From Halorientalis pallida (GTDB lineage: Archaea > Halobacteriota > Halobacteria > Halobacteriales > Haloarculaceae): 64,000 bases of DNA. Of this stretch, positions 50,668-59,159 are shown piece by piece (the first letter of the stretch is position 1; the number at the start of each line of letters is the position of its first letter). The translations under genes and the position numbers were made by a program. The DNA lies in contig NZ_RDFA01000003.1 in assembly GCF_004118325.1 (NCBI RefSeq), positions 62,001 to 126,000 on the forward strand, in the 5' to 3' direction. Below the pieces are notes generated by a model. It saw only the letters and a program-made list of their open reading frames with translations, had not been told where the DNA came from and did no database searches.

Positions 50668-51960
50668 ATGAAACTGATACGACGCTGGCTCGACCGGATC
50701 AGTTTCCTGGGGGTTACCAGTGGCGTGTTCGCCTGGGGGTTCGTCCAGGGGAACGTGGCGCTGGGTGGGACGATCCGGTTCGAGTTCGCATTCGTCGTCC
50801 TGGCAGTGGTCCTCCTGCAGGCGGTGATCTCCAGTCTGCTGTTCACCGGGTTCGTCGGTGTGTCGGGGGTCTCCTTCCTGTGGTCCCTCCGTCGCGACGC
50901 CGATCCCGCGCCGAAGTACGCCGGTGACACCGTCACGGCGATCGTTCCGGTGTATCGAGACGCGAACGTCCTCGACAGGAGCGTCGAGAGCCTGCTCGCG
51001 AGCGAGTACGACGATCTCGAGGTCCTGATCGTCTGCGAGGAAGACGACCAGGCGGGTCTGGAGCGCGCTCGCGAACTCGCGAAGCAGACGGGCGTGTCCT
51101 CCCTGGTGAACACGCGGTATCCCGGCTCGAAAGCCGGTGCGATCAACTACGCCGTCGAGGAGACCGACAGCGATCACGTGGCCGTCTTCGACGCCGACGA
51201 ACGGGTCGATCCGACGTTCGTCCCGAAAGCCGTCGCTCGACTCCAGGAGTGTGACGTAGTGCAGGGCCGGACGGTTCCCCAGCCCGACGGAGCCGTCGAG
51301 GAACTGGCTTACTACGAGTCGGTGCTGTTGAGCTACGTCTCGCGTCGACTCCTGTACCTCTGCACGGAGTTCCGGATGGCGGCCAGCAGGGCCGTAGTGA
51401 TGCGTCGGTCCGCGCTGTCGATCACCGGTGGGTACGACACGGAGATGTTGACCGAGGACTTCGACTTCGCGTACACCTGTTACAGGCACCGCCTCGACGT
51501 CGAGGAACAGCTCGACCATCCCTCGAAGATCGAGGCTGCACACTCCCTGCGGGACTGGTGGGGGCAGCGCAAACGCTGGATGACCGGGTACGTACAGGTC
51601 CTCCACAAGCTGTTGGCCAACGCGCAACCGATACGGAAGGTCCGAAACCTCACGTCGGCTGCGATCTGTGCGGGGACCGTGATCGGGAGCTTCCTGCTGT
51701 TGACGATCCTCTCGAAGTTCGTCGTCCTCTTTTTCGTCGGGATGGAGTCGTACTTCGTTCCGCCGCTGGTGGCCGTCGTCGGCGTGACGGCCGCGGTCCG
51801 GGTCCACGACTGGCGGGTCGGCTCGGTCGAGCGCCTGGGCTGGGCCTGGCTGGTCGTGCCGATCGTCGTGCCGCTGTACAGCCTCACCGCGATCAAGGCG
51901 GTCATCGAGTACGCGTACGGCCGGGGGGGCGACTGGTACAGCGTCGAGAAAGGGAGCTGA
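50668..51960 (+). CDS. processive family 2 glycosyltransferase (membrane)
   Basis: This 430-aa membrane glycosyltransferase has two N-terminal helices (residues 10-75) and a GT-A core with VTAIVPVYRDANVLDRSVESLL. The first acidic site is VAVFDADERVD (DxD), TEDFDFAYTC holds the TED base, and DWWGQRKRWMTG carries QxxRW. Three C-terminal helices follow. D, DxD, D and QxxRW mark polymerising enzymes such as cellulose and hyaluronan synthases. It may make a surface polysaccharide or a repeating glycan. A weak AT-rich box lies about 35 bases upstream; an ATG at 50649 is out of frame. Confidence 0.88.
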   Translation: MKLIRRWLDRISFLGVTSGVFAWGFVQGNVALGGTIRFEFAFVVLAVVLLQAVISSLLFTGFVGVSGVSFLWSLRRDADPAPKYAGDTVTAIVPVYRDANVLDRSVESLLASEYDDLEVLIVCEEDDQAGLERARELAKQTGVSSLVNTRYPGSKAGAINYAVEETDSDHVAVFDADERVDPTFVPKAVARLQECDVVQGRTVPQPDGAVEELAYYESVLLSYVSRRLLYLCTEFRMAASRAVVMRRSALSITGGYDTEMLTEDFDFAYTCYRHRLDVEEQLDHPSKIEAAHSLRDWWGQRKRWMTGYVQVLHKLLANAQPIRKVRNLTSAAICAGTVIGSFLLLTILSKFVVLFFVGMESYFVPPLVAVVGVTAAVRVHDWRVGSVERLGWAWLVVPIVVPLYSLTAIKAVIEYAYGRGGDWYSVEKGS

Positions 51961-52000
51961 GCCGGGTCGTTTTTGTCACTGGCGGCGGTCGGGACGCACG

Positions 52001-52525
52001 ATGATCAGAGCATTCGACGGTATCGAACCGACGATCGCCGACTCGGCGTATGTAGACCCGGCGGCCACGGTCATCGGCGACGTGACGCTCGAAGCCGACG
52101 CCAGCGTCTGGCCCGGAACCGTGCTCCGTGGCGATCACGGCGAGATCGTCCTCCGGGAAGGTGCGAACGTGCAGGACAACGCGACACTCCACGAGGGCGT
52201 CGAGATCGGCCCGTACGCGACGGTCGGACACAACGCCATCGTCCACGCGTCGACGGTCGAGGAGCGAGCGATGGTCGGGATGGGCGCGATCGTCCTGGAC
52301 CGGTCGACCATCGGTGCCGAGAGTCTGGTCGGGGCCAACAGCGTCGTCACCGAGGACACGGAGGTACCCGAGTCGGTGCTGGTCGCGGGCCAGCCCGCGG
52401 AGGTAGTCAAGGAAGTCGAGGACTCCATCTGGCAGTACGCGGGCGATCAGTACGTCCAGATCGCGCGGGAACACGCAGAAACCGACGAGCCGATCGCCCA
52501 AGCCCACGTTCCCGACGAGGAGTGA
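52001..52525 (+). CDS. gamma-class carbonic anhydrase
   Basis: This 174-aa left-handed beta-helix protein is built of hexapeptide repeats. Metal-ligand His residues are in RGDHGEI, TVGHNAIVHASTV (H-N-x-x-x-H), and the Gln/Asn of the active site is in GANVQDNATLH. The C-terminal helix VVKEVEDSIWQYAGDQYVQIAREH packs the trimer. It belongs to the shorter CamH/YrdA-type group, which lacks the acidic loop of Cam, so carbonic anhydrase activity is likely but unproven. Confidence 0.9.
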   Translation: MIRAFDGIEPTIADSAYVDPAATVIGDVTLEADASVWPGTVLRGDHGEIVLREGANVQDNATLHEGVEIGPYATVGHNAIVHASTVEERAMVGMGAIVLDRSTIGAESLVGANSVVTEDTEVPESVLVAGQPAEVVKEVEDSIWQYAGDQYVQIAREHAETDEPIAQAHVPDEE

Positions 52526-52541
52526 CGGCGCAGTCGGCCGG

Positions 52542-52853
52542 TCACTCCGTCGGGCCGACGCAGTCGTCGAGCCAGTCGGCGAACTCGGCGGAGACGCCGG
52601 AGTCGTCGAACCGTTCGATCGCGGGCACGTCGGAGGGATGTAACTCGGCGATGCGTTCCTTGACGTCCCGGTAGCCGCTCTCGGTCGTCTTGACCAGCAG
52701 GATCTCCTCGTCCTCGGTGTGGACGTCGCCGTCCCACCGATAGGTCGACCGGCACGGGAACCGGTTCACGCAGGCGGCGAACCGTTCCTCGACGAGGTGT
52801 TCGGCGAGCGATGCGGCGTCCTCGGGCGGTGCGGTCACGAACACTGTAGGCAT
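52542..52853 (-). CDS. cutA: CutA divalent-cation tolerance protein
   Basis: This 103-aa small ferredoxin-like-fold protein forms trimers and is linked to copper tolerance in bacteria. Typical pieces are MPTVFVTAPPEDAASLAEHLVEERFAACVNRFP, STYRWDGDVHTEDEEILLVKT and ELHPSDVPAIERF. It has full family length. The start is ATG 52853; upstream in-frame codons belong to another gene. Confidence 0.94.
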   Translation of the reverse strand: MPTVFVTAPPEDAASLAEHLVEERFAACVNRFPCRSTYRWDGDVHTEDEEILLVKTTESGYRDVKERIAELHPSDVPAIERFDDSGVSAEFADWLDDCVGPTE

Positions 52854-52894
52854 GAGCCTGGGAACGAACGGCAGGCAAAAACGCCTTCCGGCGG

Positions 52895-53056
52895 TCAGAT
52901 CTCGACGGCCCCGATCCAGCTGTCTTCCCCGCCGTCGGGACACCACCGTCGGTGGTTCTCGCTGCAGTTGCGGTCGAGCCACCATCCGCAGGTGCAGTGG
53001 GCGTCGTGGCCGACGTCGGGGAGTCGGTGCCGGCAGAGTTTACAGCCGATAGCCAT
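52895..53056 (-). CDS. small Cys/His-rich zinc protein, 53 aa
   Basis: The frame encodes a protein with CKLCRH, HCTCGWW, NCSENH and WCPDGG, seven Cys and several His in 53 residues, enough for one or two zinc sites. It is rich in Trp and charged residues. No family is recognised. It lies between cutA and the HEWD gene, which suggests a small metal-protein neighbourhood. Confidence 0.65.
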   Translation of the reverse strand: MAIGCKLCRHRLPDVGHDAHCTCGWWLDRNCSENHRRWCPDGGEDSWIGAVEI

Positions 53057-53140
53057 GAGAACGTGTACCACGAGAGGGCGTGAAAACCTGCCGGTCGGCA
53101 GGTGTAACTGGGTAGAACGTGGCCCGTTCGCGGGAGCCAG

Positions 53141-53320
53141 TCACCCCTCGAAGGGGTTGTAGTCGCCGTTGATGTCCCACTCGTGGAGACAGTGGGGGTT
53201 GCCGACCGCTTTCTCGCCGTCCTCGGTGACGATTACCCAGGTGTCGCGCGCTTCCTCCCAGCGGTCGTGACGGCCACAGCGCTCGCAGACCCGTTCCGTC
53301 GGCGGGATGACCTCTGCCAT
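53141..53320 (-). CDS. HEWD-family small protein, 59 aa
   Basis: This small protein has CERCGRHDRWEEARDTW, then NPHCLHEWDINGDYNPFEG. The HEWDINGDYNP end gives the name used for this haloarchaeal family. Three Cys and His residues suggest a zinc site. The ATG at 53320 is preferred; the longer form adds seven hydrophobic residues that overlap the promoter region. Function unknown. Confidence 0.75.
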   Translation of the reverse strand: MAEVIPPTERVCERCGRHDRWEEARDTWVIVTEDGEKAVGNPHCLHEWDINGDYNPFEG

Positions 53321-53466
53321 GTCTAACAGGAGGAGGGCCACCCGTTAAGAAGTTCTCGACTGCTACCGACCCCCACCACACACCGTCCCGAACGGGACCG
53401 CGTCCTGACAGCCGACCGGCGAGCGCGAACGAAAGGATTATTTCGGTTCCTTTGCCACTGTTCCGC

Positions 53467-53610
53467 ATGGATGGGATCGATCCGTACCGACCGGACGAAT
53501 CAGTGTACGAATGTGTCGAATGCAACGGCCGGTTCCGGACGAACGATCACTTGTCGTCCTGTGAGGGGTGTGGCGGCGACGTGCAGAACATCGCGGTGCC
53601 ACGGGAGTAA
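53467..53610 (+). CDS. rubrerythrin-like zinc ribbon protein, 47 aa
   Basis: The protein is a single zinc ribbon: YECVECNGRF (CxxC) and SSCEGCGGDVQNIAV (CxxC). The second half matches the rubredoxin-like knuckle at the end of rubrerythrins, as in small haloarchaeal DUF7129-type proteins. It opens MDGIDPYRPDESV. The stop is immediately followed by the stop of the convergent gene. Confidence 0.78.
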   Translation: MDGIDPYRPDESVYECVECNGRFRTNDHLSSCEGCGGDVQNIAVPRE

Positions 53611-54066
53611 CTAGAAGTCCGGGAGGTCTTCGGGTGGTTCGTAGTCGGTCTCCCAGTCGATGTAGTCGTCTTTCAGTACGTCACAGACGATCTGTCCGAG
53701 TTCGGTGAGTTCGGCGTTGATCGAGGAGACGGTACCCCACGAGTTCAGCTCGGGGTGGAGGTCGTGTTGTTTCCAGTCCTCGGGGAGGCCTGGGGCGTGG
53801 TAGCCGACGCGGTCCGCGTGTGAGTCCCAGAAGAAGTCGAATCGCTCGATCAGGCCCAGGTCGGTCACGATGTCGTAGTCCTCGGCGTCCAGATCGGTGT
53901 GTTCGCTCCACTCGCCGAACGCTCGGTCCCACGCTCCGTCGTCGAGAAATTCCGCGATCTCGTCGCGCCGGAAGTCCGTGTCGCCGACGACCTCGGCGTC
54001 TTCGTACTCGTTGGGGTCGAACGCTTCGAGTTCCGGCGGCTCTGGGGTGTCAACATCCAGTCCCAT
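53611..54066 (-). CDS. conserved acidic haloarchaeal protein, 151 aa
   Basis: I do not recognise this protein. It is very acidic and rich in aromatic residues (DFFWDSHADRVGYHAPGLPEDW, DYIDWETDYEPPEDL). The fold is probably alpha-helical, with FLDDGAWDRAFGEWSEHTDL and ELTELGQIVCDVLKDDY. It has no Cys pair, membrane helix or signal. It is a single gene, convergent with the zinc ribbon gene without a gap. Confidence 0.68.
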   Translation of the reverse strand: MGLDVDTPEPPELEAFDPNEYEDAEVVGDTDFRRDEIAEFLDDGAWDRAFGEWSEHTDLDAEDYDIVTDLGLIERFDFFWDSHADRVGYHAPGLPEDWKQHDLHPELNSWGTVSSINAELTELGQIVCDVLKDDYIDWETDYEPPEDLPDF

Positions 54067-54129
54067 GCCCCTCGATAGGACGCCGGTGCGGAAAAGGACA
54101 GCCCTCGGACCCGACCGATGGGGCCAGGC

Positions 54130-54585
54130 TCACTCGCCGTGCTCGTTGTTCTCGTCACTCTTCCTGGCGGCGTCCCTGAGTTCGGCACCGCGGTCGCTCG
54201 AAACGGTGAGGTCGGGGACGCTCCGGGGCTCGAACTCCTCGTCGATGGCGACGTAGACGAGGTGGGACTCGGTGGTCAACTCCGTCTCGGCGGTCCGGAG
54301 GTCCTCGCGGAACGTCCGTACCCGGACGCGCATGCTCGTCGTCCCGACCTCGTAGACGTAGCTCTCGATGAGGGCGTTCTCGCCGACAGGGATGGGGCCG
54401 CGGAAGTTCGTCTGTTCCATACGGGCGGTCAACACGTCGCTCCCGGCGAAACGGATCGCGGACATCGCGCCGACCTCGTCCATCCACTTCAGGACGTTCC
54501 CGCCGTGGGTGGTGTCGAGGTTGTTGGCGTGGTTTGGCTGGATCATCTTGCGGTTCTCGATGTAGGTGTCCATCAGATCCGGCAT
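54130..54585 (-). CDS. acyl-CoA thioesterase (hotdog fold)
   Basis: This 151-aa protein matches the 4HBT/YciA-like thioesterases. It has NHANNLDTTHGGNVLKWMDEVGAMSAIRFAG (catalytic Asn/Asp region), TARMEQTNFRGPIPVGENALIESYVYEV and SMRVRVRTFREDLRTAE. These enzymes hydrolyse acyl-CoA. ATG 54585 is chosen since the frame before it is Arg-rich and overlaps the divergent TraB gene. Substrate chain length is unknown. Confidence 0.88.
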   Translation of the reverse strand: MPDLMDTYIENRKMIQPNHANNLDTTHGGNVLKWMDEVGAMSAIRFAGSDVLTARMEQTNFRGPIPVGENALIESYVYEVGTTSMRVRVRTFREDLRTAETELTTESHLVYVAIDEEFEPRSVPDLTVSSDRGAELRDAARKSDENNEHGE

Positions 54586-54693
54586 TGTGCCGGCGTTTCC
54601 GTCGGCGGGAAAAGAGTCTTCCGAGCCGCCGCTCGTGGGGCAGGCGTTGTCGTCCCGACAATCGTAAGACGGGGGGTTGTCTATGACGGGGCA

Positions 54694-56226
54694 ATGAGCG
54701 AACGGTCGGCACCGACGCCGTCGGATCCGTCGGCCCCGTCGGGGGAGGGGAGCGTGACGGTGCTGGGGACCGCCCACGTCTCCGAGGACAGCGTCCGCGA
54801 GGTCGAGGAGACCATCGAGGAGGAGCACCCGGACGTGGTCGCCGTCGAACTCGACGATGGCCGGTATCGCCAGCTCAAAGGCGAGACGCCGGACGACCTC
54901 GACCCGAGCGACCTGCTGGGCGGGAACACGGTCTTTCAGTTCCTGGCCTACTGGATGCTCTCCTACGTCCAGGCCCGGCTGGGCGACCAGTTCGACGTCG
55001 ACCCCGGCGCGGACATGATGGCTGCGGTCGACACCGCCGAGGAGTTCGGACTCGGCGTCGCGCTGGTCGACCGCGACATCCAGACCACGATCCAGCGGTT
55101 CTGGGCACGACTCACCGGACTGGAGAAGATCAAGTTACTGGGCGGACTGATAGCCGGCGTCGCCGATCCACTCGTCGCCGGCATGACCTTCGGGTTCGCG
55201 CTGGGCGTTTTCCTGGCGATCCCGCTGGAACTGCTCGCCGGACCGTTGCTGCTGGGCGGCGTCGGGGTCGTCCCAGGTGTCCTCGTCGGCCTCCTCGACG
55301 GCCTCGCGCTCGTGGTCACGATCGGGCTCGCCGTCGGGATGCCCCTGGCCCTCCTGCTCTCGGGATCCGGAGAAGAGGAGGATCTGGAGGACCTGGACAT
55401 GTCAGAGATGACCAACACGGACGTGGTGTCTGCAATGATGGAGGAGTTCCGTCGGTTCTCCCCCGGCGGCGCGGAGGCGCTGATCGACGAACGCGACGCG
55501 TACATCGCACACAATCTGGTCGAGTTGCGCGAGGCTGGCTACTCGGTGGTCGCGGTCGTCGGCGCGGGCCACCGTGCGGGGATCGAGGAGTACCTCGACA
55601 ACCCCGAGACGCTCCCGCCGATGGAGTCGCTGATCGGCGTCGAGTCCGGTCGCCGGTTCTCGCTGTTCAAACTCTTTGGCTACCTGTTCACGCTCGGATT
55701 CCTGGTCATCTTCGCGCTGCTCGTGATGGCGGTCGCGACCGGCGTCGAGGGCATCTCGACCGGCCTGTTGATCCAGATCTTCGGTTCGTGGTTCCTGATC
55801 AACGGGATCATCGCGTTCGGACTGGCGAAACTCGCGGGTGCACACTGGCAGAGCGCGACCGTCGGCGGGGCCGTCGCCTGGCTGACGAGCCTCAACCCGC
55901 TGTTGGCTCCGGGCTGGTTCGCCGGCTACGTCGAACTCCGGTACACCTCGGTCAACATCGGCGACATCAATCAGCTCAACGAGATCATGAGCGACGAGGA
56001 GGCCCCCGTCCGGGACCTGTTCGGCCGGATGTACGACGTGCCGCTGTTCAGGCTCATCCTGATCGTCGCGATGACGAACATCGGGAGTATGATCGCCAGC
56101 GGCCTGTTCGGGTTCGTCCTCCTGCCGTACTTCTTCGCCGAGATCGGGTCGACCGGTGAAGTCGTCGGCCTGATGGCCCAGGGTGCCGAGAACAGCGCCC
56201 GCCTGCTCTGGGGGTTGGTGACGTGA
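54694..56226 (+). CDS. TraB/PrgY-like membrane protein
   Basis: This 510-aa protein has an N-terminal TraB/Tiki-fold domain (VTVLGTAHVSEDSVREVEETIEEEHPDVVAVELDDGRY) with the family GTAH and E...D motifs, then several membrane helices (about residues 145-230 and 325-500). The C-terminal membrane part is typical of archaeal TraB. Relatives are putative metalloproteases that clip signalling peptides. Its stop overlaps the start of the S2P-like gene (GTGA), linking it to an intramembrane protease. Confidence 0.88.
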   Translation: MSERSAPTPSDPSAPSGEGSVTVLGTAHVSEDSVREVEETIEEEHPDVVAVELDDGRYRQLKGETPDDLDPSDLLGGNTVFQFLAYWMLSYVQARLGDQFDVDPGADMMAAVDTAEEFGLGVALVDRDIQTTIQRFWARLTGLEKIKLLGGLIAGVADPLVAGMTFGFALGVFLAIPLELLAGPLLLGGVGVVPGVLVGLLDGLALVVTIGLAVGMPLALLLSGSGEEEDLEDLDMSEMTNTDVVSAMMEEFRRFSPGGAEALIDERDAYIAHNLVELREAGYSVVAVVGAGHRAGIEEYLDNPETLPPMESLIGVESGRRFSLFKLFGYLFTLGFLVIFALLVMAVATGVEGISTGLLIQIFGSWFLINGIIAFGLAKLAGAHWQSATVGGAVAWLTSLNPLLAPGWFAGYVELRYTSVNIGDINQLNEIMSDEEAPVRDLFGRMYDVPLFRLILIVAMTNIGSMIASGLFGFVLLPYFFAEIGSTGEVVGLMAQGAENSARLLWGLVT

Positions 56227-56825
56227 ACGTCCGATTTTCGCCCCGCGAACTGCTGGATCTCGGGGCCGCCTGGGTCGCGTTGAGCGTCGCGTTCAGTATC
56301 CTGTTGATCCCGGGCCTCCAGCTGGTGTCGGTGCCGGAAGCGGTCCAGACGTTCGGTTTGAGTTTCGTCACCGTCGGCGTCGCCTTCCTCCTGCACGAAC
56401 TCGCACACAAGGTCGTCGCGATCAGGTTCGGCAAGATCGCGGAGTTCCGAGCGGACTACGGGATGCTGTTCGTCGCGATCATGGGGGCGGCGATCGGGTT
56501 CCTCTTCGCCGCGCCCGGTGCGGTGTACCATCAGGGCCGGTCGACGCTCAAGCAGAACGGCCTGATCGCGCTGGCCGGACCAGTCACGAACCTCGTCCTG
56601 GCGGCGATGTTCGCCCCGCTCGCCTTCCTCGCGAGTGGCTTTCTCGCCTCCATCGGCAGTCTCGGGCTCACGATCAACCTCTTTCTCGCGGCGTTCAACA
56701 TGGTCCCGTTCGGGCCGCTCGACGGAAGCACGGTCAAAGAGTGGAGTACGCCGGTGTTCGTGGCGGTGTTCGTCCCGTCGGCGGCGCTGGCACTGTGGGC
56801 GCTGTTCGGGCTCGGTCTGTTCTGA
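56223..56825 (+). CDS. site-2 protease family (M50) metalloprotease
   Basis: This 200-aa intramembrane zinc protease has the HExxH motif in LLHELAHKVVAIRFG (about residues 57-63). The later Asp-containing motif NMVPFGPLDGSTVKEW (DG) supplies the third ligand. There are about five to six membrane helices. The GTG start overlaps the TraB stop, so the pair is translationally coupled. Two possible proteases in one operon suggest a shared peptide-processing or regulated-proteolysis role. Confidence 0.9.
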   Translation: MNVRFSPRELLDLGAAWVALSVAFSILLIPGLQLVSVPEAVQTFGLSFVTVGVAFLLHELAHKVVAIRFGKIAEFRADYGMLFVAIMGAAIGFLFAAPGAVYHQGRSTLKQNGLIALAGPVTNLVLAAMFAPLAFLASGFLASIGSLGLTINLFLAAFNMVPFGPLDGSTVKEWSTPVFVAVFVPSAALALWALFGLGLF

Positions 56826-56854
56826 CCGTGGTTCGGCGGATGGAACGGATACGG

Positions 56855-56862
56855 GTTTTATA
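56855..56862 (+). promoter_or_regulatory. TATA box of lipoprotein gene
   Basis: TTTTATAT is centred about 26 bases before ATG 56886, which indicates a leaderless transcript. Confidence 0.6.
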
Positions 56863-56885
56863 TCCCCGGTATCGGAACCATCCGT

Positions 56886-57746
56886 ATGAACAAGTCATCA
56901 CGGCGCGGCTACATCGCCGGACTCGTCGGCGTCGCCGCACTGAGTGGGTGTCAGGACGTACTCGACGGGACCAGCGGGAGTGGCGGCTCAGAGCCCGACG
57001 AAGACGACGATGACGACGACTCCGGAGCGGACGAGGCCGACGGACCAGCCGCCGCAGTCGAGACGTTCTACGCTGCCTTAGATGCGGGCCGGTTCGACGT
57101 GGCAAACGGGCTGTTGCACAACGAGACCTCGCAGCCGCCCGTGACCGAAGAACAGTACGGGAGCCTCGACGAGGGGTCCGTCAGTGCAAGTGCCACCGAG
57201 GTTGTCGAGCAGAGCGAGGGGCGGGCCGTCGTCCGGACGACTCTGGACGCGACGTTTGCGGATACGGATCGACAGATCACCCGGGAACTGGAGATCGAAC
57301 TCCGGACCGAGACCGGTGAGTGGCGGCTCTACTCGGTCGAATCGGTCGACGACACGGGCGAAGCGCCGGCCGACGAGCCGACACCGGAGGAAGAACCGAC
57401 ACCCGATTCCGGTCCCGGGCCCCGTCCACCCGGAGATCCCGGGGCCGTCGTCACAGAATTCTACGCCGCGCTCAACGACGGGGACCGGGCGGCCGCGAAC
57501 GCTCGACTCCACAGCGAGGCGGAGGGGATCGACGTGACCCAGCAGGCGGCCGACTCGATGGAAGAGGCGTCGCTGACGGCCGAGCGTGTGACGGTGGTGT
57601 CCGAGGCCCGCAGTTCCGCGACCGTCGAGGCGACGGTGACGCTCTCGCCGGCGGGCTCCGACCGGGAACAGAGCAATCGCGTGCGGATCGAGCTCCGGCC
57701 CGAGAACGGACAGTGGCGAATTTACTCGGCGGGCCAGGCGAGGTGA
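56886..57746 (+). CDS. lipoprotein with two NTF2-like repeats
   Basis: This is a 286-aa exported lipoprotein. The N-terminus MNKSSRRGYIAGLVGVAALSGC has a Tat-like RR and a lipobox LSGC (Cys 22). An acidic, Gly-rich spacer and two repeated domains of about 100 residues each follow. The first runs from AAVETFYAALDAGRFDVANGLLH to EWRLYSVESV, the second from AVVTEFYAALNDGDRAAANARLH to QWRIYSAGQ. Both look like DUF4878/NTF2-like folds and arose by duplication. A Pro/Glu/Thr linker joins them. It probably binds a small molecule or peptide at the cell surface. Confidence 0.85.
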   Translation: MNKSSRRGYIAGLVGVAALSGCQDVLDGTSGSGGSEPDEDDDDDDSGADEADGPAAAVETFYAALDAGRFDVANGLLHNETSQPPVTEEQYGSLDEGSVSASATEVVEQSEGRAVVRTTLDATFADTDRQITRELEIELRTETGEWRLYSVESVDDTGEAPADEPTPEEEPTPDSGPGPRPPGDPGAVVTEFYAALNDGDRAAANARLHSEAEGIDVTQQAADSMEEASLTAERVTVVSEARSSATVEATVTLSPAGSDREQSNRVRIELRPENGQWRIYSAGQAR

Positions 57747-57797
57747 AGACCGCCCGCGACCGACGGGCTTTTGCGCGCGCCGGGCGCGAACTCGGAT

Positions 57798-58775
57798 ATG
57801 ACCGAGGACGCTGACGACGGGATGACATACGCCGAGGCCGGGGTGGACATCGACGCCAGCGAGGCGGCGACGGCCGCCCTGATCGGCGCGACCGAGGGGT
57901 TCGAGGGCGACTTCGCGGGCCTGCTCGACATCGGGGACCGCTACCTGGCGCTGGCGGCCGACGGCGTGGGGACGAAACTTCTCGTCGCCGAGGCCATCGA
58001 CGACTACTCGACCATCGGCATCGACTGCATCGCGATGAACGTCAACGACCTCGTGGCGGCGGGCGTCCGCCCGGTGGCGTTCGTCGACTACCTCGCCGTC
58101 GCAGAACCCGACGACGAGACGAGCGAACAGATCGGTGACGGGTTGGCAGAGGGCGCCGACCGTGCGAGCGTCGAACTCGTCGGCGGCGAGACGGCCGTGA
58201 TGCCGGAAGTCGTCAAGGGTCTCGACATCGCCGGAACCTGCGCCGGCCTGGCCGAGAAGGGCGCGCTGTTCCCCGGTGAGGCCGAGGCCGGCGACGCGCT
58301 GGTCGGGTTCCCCTCGAGCGGCATCCACTCGAACGGCCTGACGCTGGCACGCAAGGCCGTGACGAGAGACCACGAGTACACCGACCCGTTCCCGCCGAAC
58401 CCGGACCGCTCGATCGCCGAGGAACTGCTGGAGCCGACCCGGATATACACCGACCTGCTGGACCCGCTCCGGAACCACGACACGAACGCCGCGGCCCACG
58501 TCACCGGCGGTGGCTGGGGGAACCTCACACGGATGGGCGCGTTCCGCTACGAGATCACCGATCCCTTCGAGGCCCAACCAGTCTTCGAGTTCGTCCAGGA
58601 GGAGGGCAACGTGGCCGACGAGGAGATGCACCTGACGTTCAACATGGGCACTGGTTTTGTCGCGGCGCTCGATCCGGCGGACGCCGAGGCGCTCGTGGCG
58701 GAGACCGACGGTCGGATCGTCGGCGGGGTACAGGCGGGCGAGGAGGCGGTCGCGATCCGCGGGCTGGAGCTGTAG
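57798..58775 (+). CDS. purM: phosphoribosylformylglycinamidine cyclo-ligase
   Basis: This 325-aa AIR synthetase performs the fifth step of purine synthesis, closing the imidazole ring with ATP. Family marks are MTYAEAGVDIDASEA at the N-terminus, LALAADGVGTKLLVAEAI, GIDCIAMNVNDLVAAGVRPVAFVDYLA, ELVGGETAVMPEVV, and AAHVTGGGWGNLTRM. ATG 57798 is used because the frame before it is out of the promoter context. It is a single gene; other pur genes are not in the window. Confidence 0.95.
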   Translation: MTEDADDGMTYAEAGVDIDASEAATAALIGATEGFEGDFAGLLDIGDRYLALAADGVGTKLLVAEAIDDYSTIGIDCIAMNVNDLVAAGVRPVAFVDYLAVAEPDDETSEQIGDGLAEGADRASVELVGGETAVMPEVVKGLDIAGTCAGLAEKGALFPGEAEAGDALVGFPSSGIHSNGLTLARKAVTRDHEYTDPFPPNPDRSIAEELLEPTRIYTDLLDPLRNHDTNAAAHVTGGGWGNLTRMGAFRYEITDPFEAQPVFEFVQEEGNVADEEMHLTFNMGTGFVAALDPADAEALVAETDGRIVGGVQAGEEAVAIRGLEL

Positions 58776-58871
58776 TATCGGGGACCCGATTCGATTCGGC
58801 GGCTGGGAAGTAAGCGGGGCGTACCCGGATCCGAAGTACCTATCTGTACCCTTCCCGCTTGCTCGACACGG

Positions 58872-59132
58872 ATGACCGAGGACCTCTCCGACGACCGGGA
58901 CGCGTTCCTGGCGATGGCGCGTGCGTTCCCGCTCCGAACCTGTCTCTTTACCTTGGGCTTACCCGCCTTCGCACTCCTGCAGGTGTCGGGTGGGCTTCTC
59001 ACCGGCGGCCCCATCGCGTTTGGCGTGCTGTTGGCGCTGCTGGCGGTCGGGCTGTCCGTGGTGGTCACTCGATATCACGTGGCGAGGTACAGGCGACAAC
59101 GGGTGACCGACGCCCCGAAGGTGGGCCGCTGA
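58872..59132 (+). CDS. small two-helix membrane protein, 86 aa
   Basis: The protein has two membrane helices (CLFTLGLPAFALLQVSGGLL and IAFGVLLALLAVGLSVVV) and a basic cytoplasmic end (RYHVARYRRQRV). The N-terminus is acidic. No known family is recognised. It has a start ATG and codon use typical of the genome, and a CTATCTG-like box about 30 bases upstream. Confidence 0.6.
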   Translation: MTEDLSDDRDAFLAMARAFPLRTCLFTLGLPAFALLQVSGGLLTGGPIAFGVLLALLAVGLSVVVTRYHVARYRRQRVTDAPKVGR

Positions 59133-59159
59133 GCGAGGCTACTGGCGGTTGCGACGCGG

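Noticed and set aside
50649-50927. ATG at 50649 as start of a separate gene before the processive glycosyltransferase
   Set aside because: It is out of frame with the glycosyltransferase and its product is Gly/Arg-rich without motifs; ATG 50668 opens the real gene.
52001-52674. Overlapping frames on both strands of the carbonic anhydrase gene
   Set aside because: Shadows of the hexapeptide-repeat gene; repeated GC-rich codons make all frames open.
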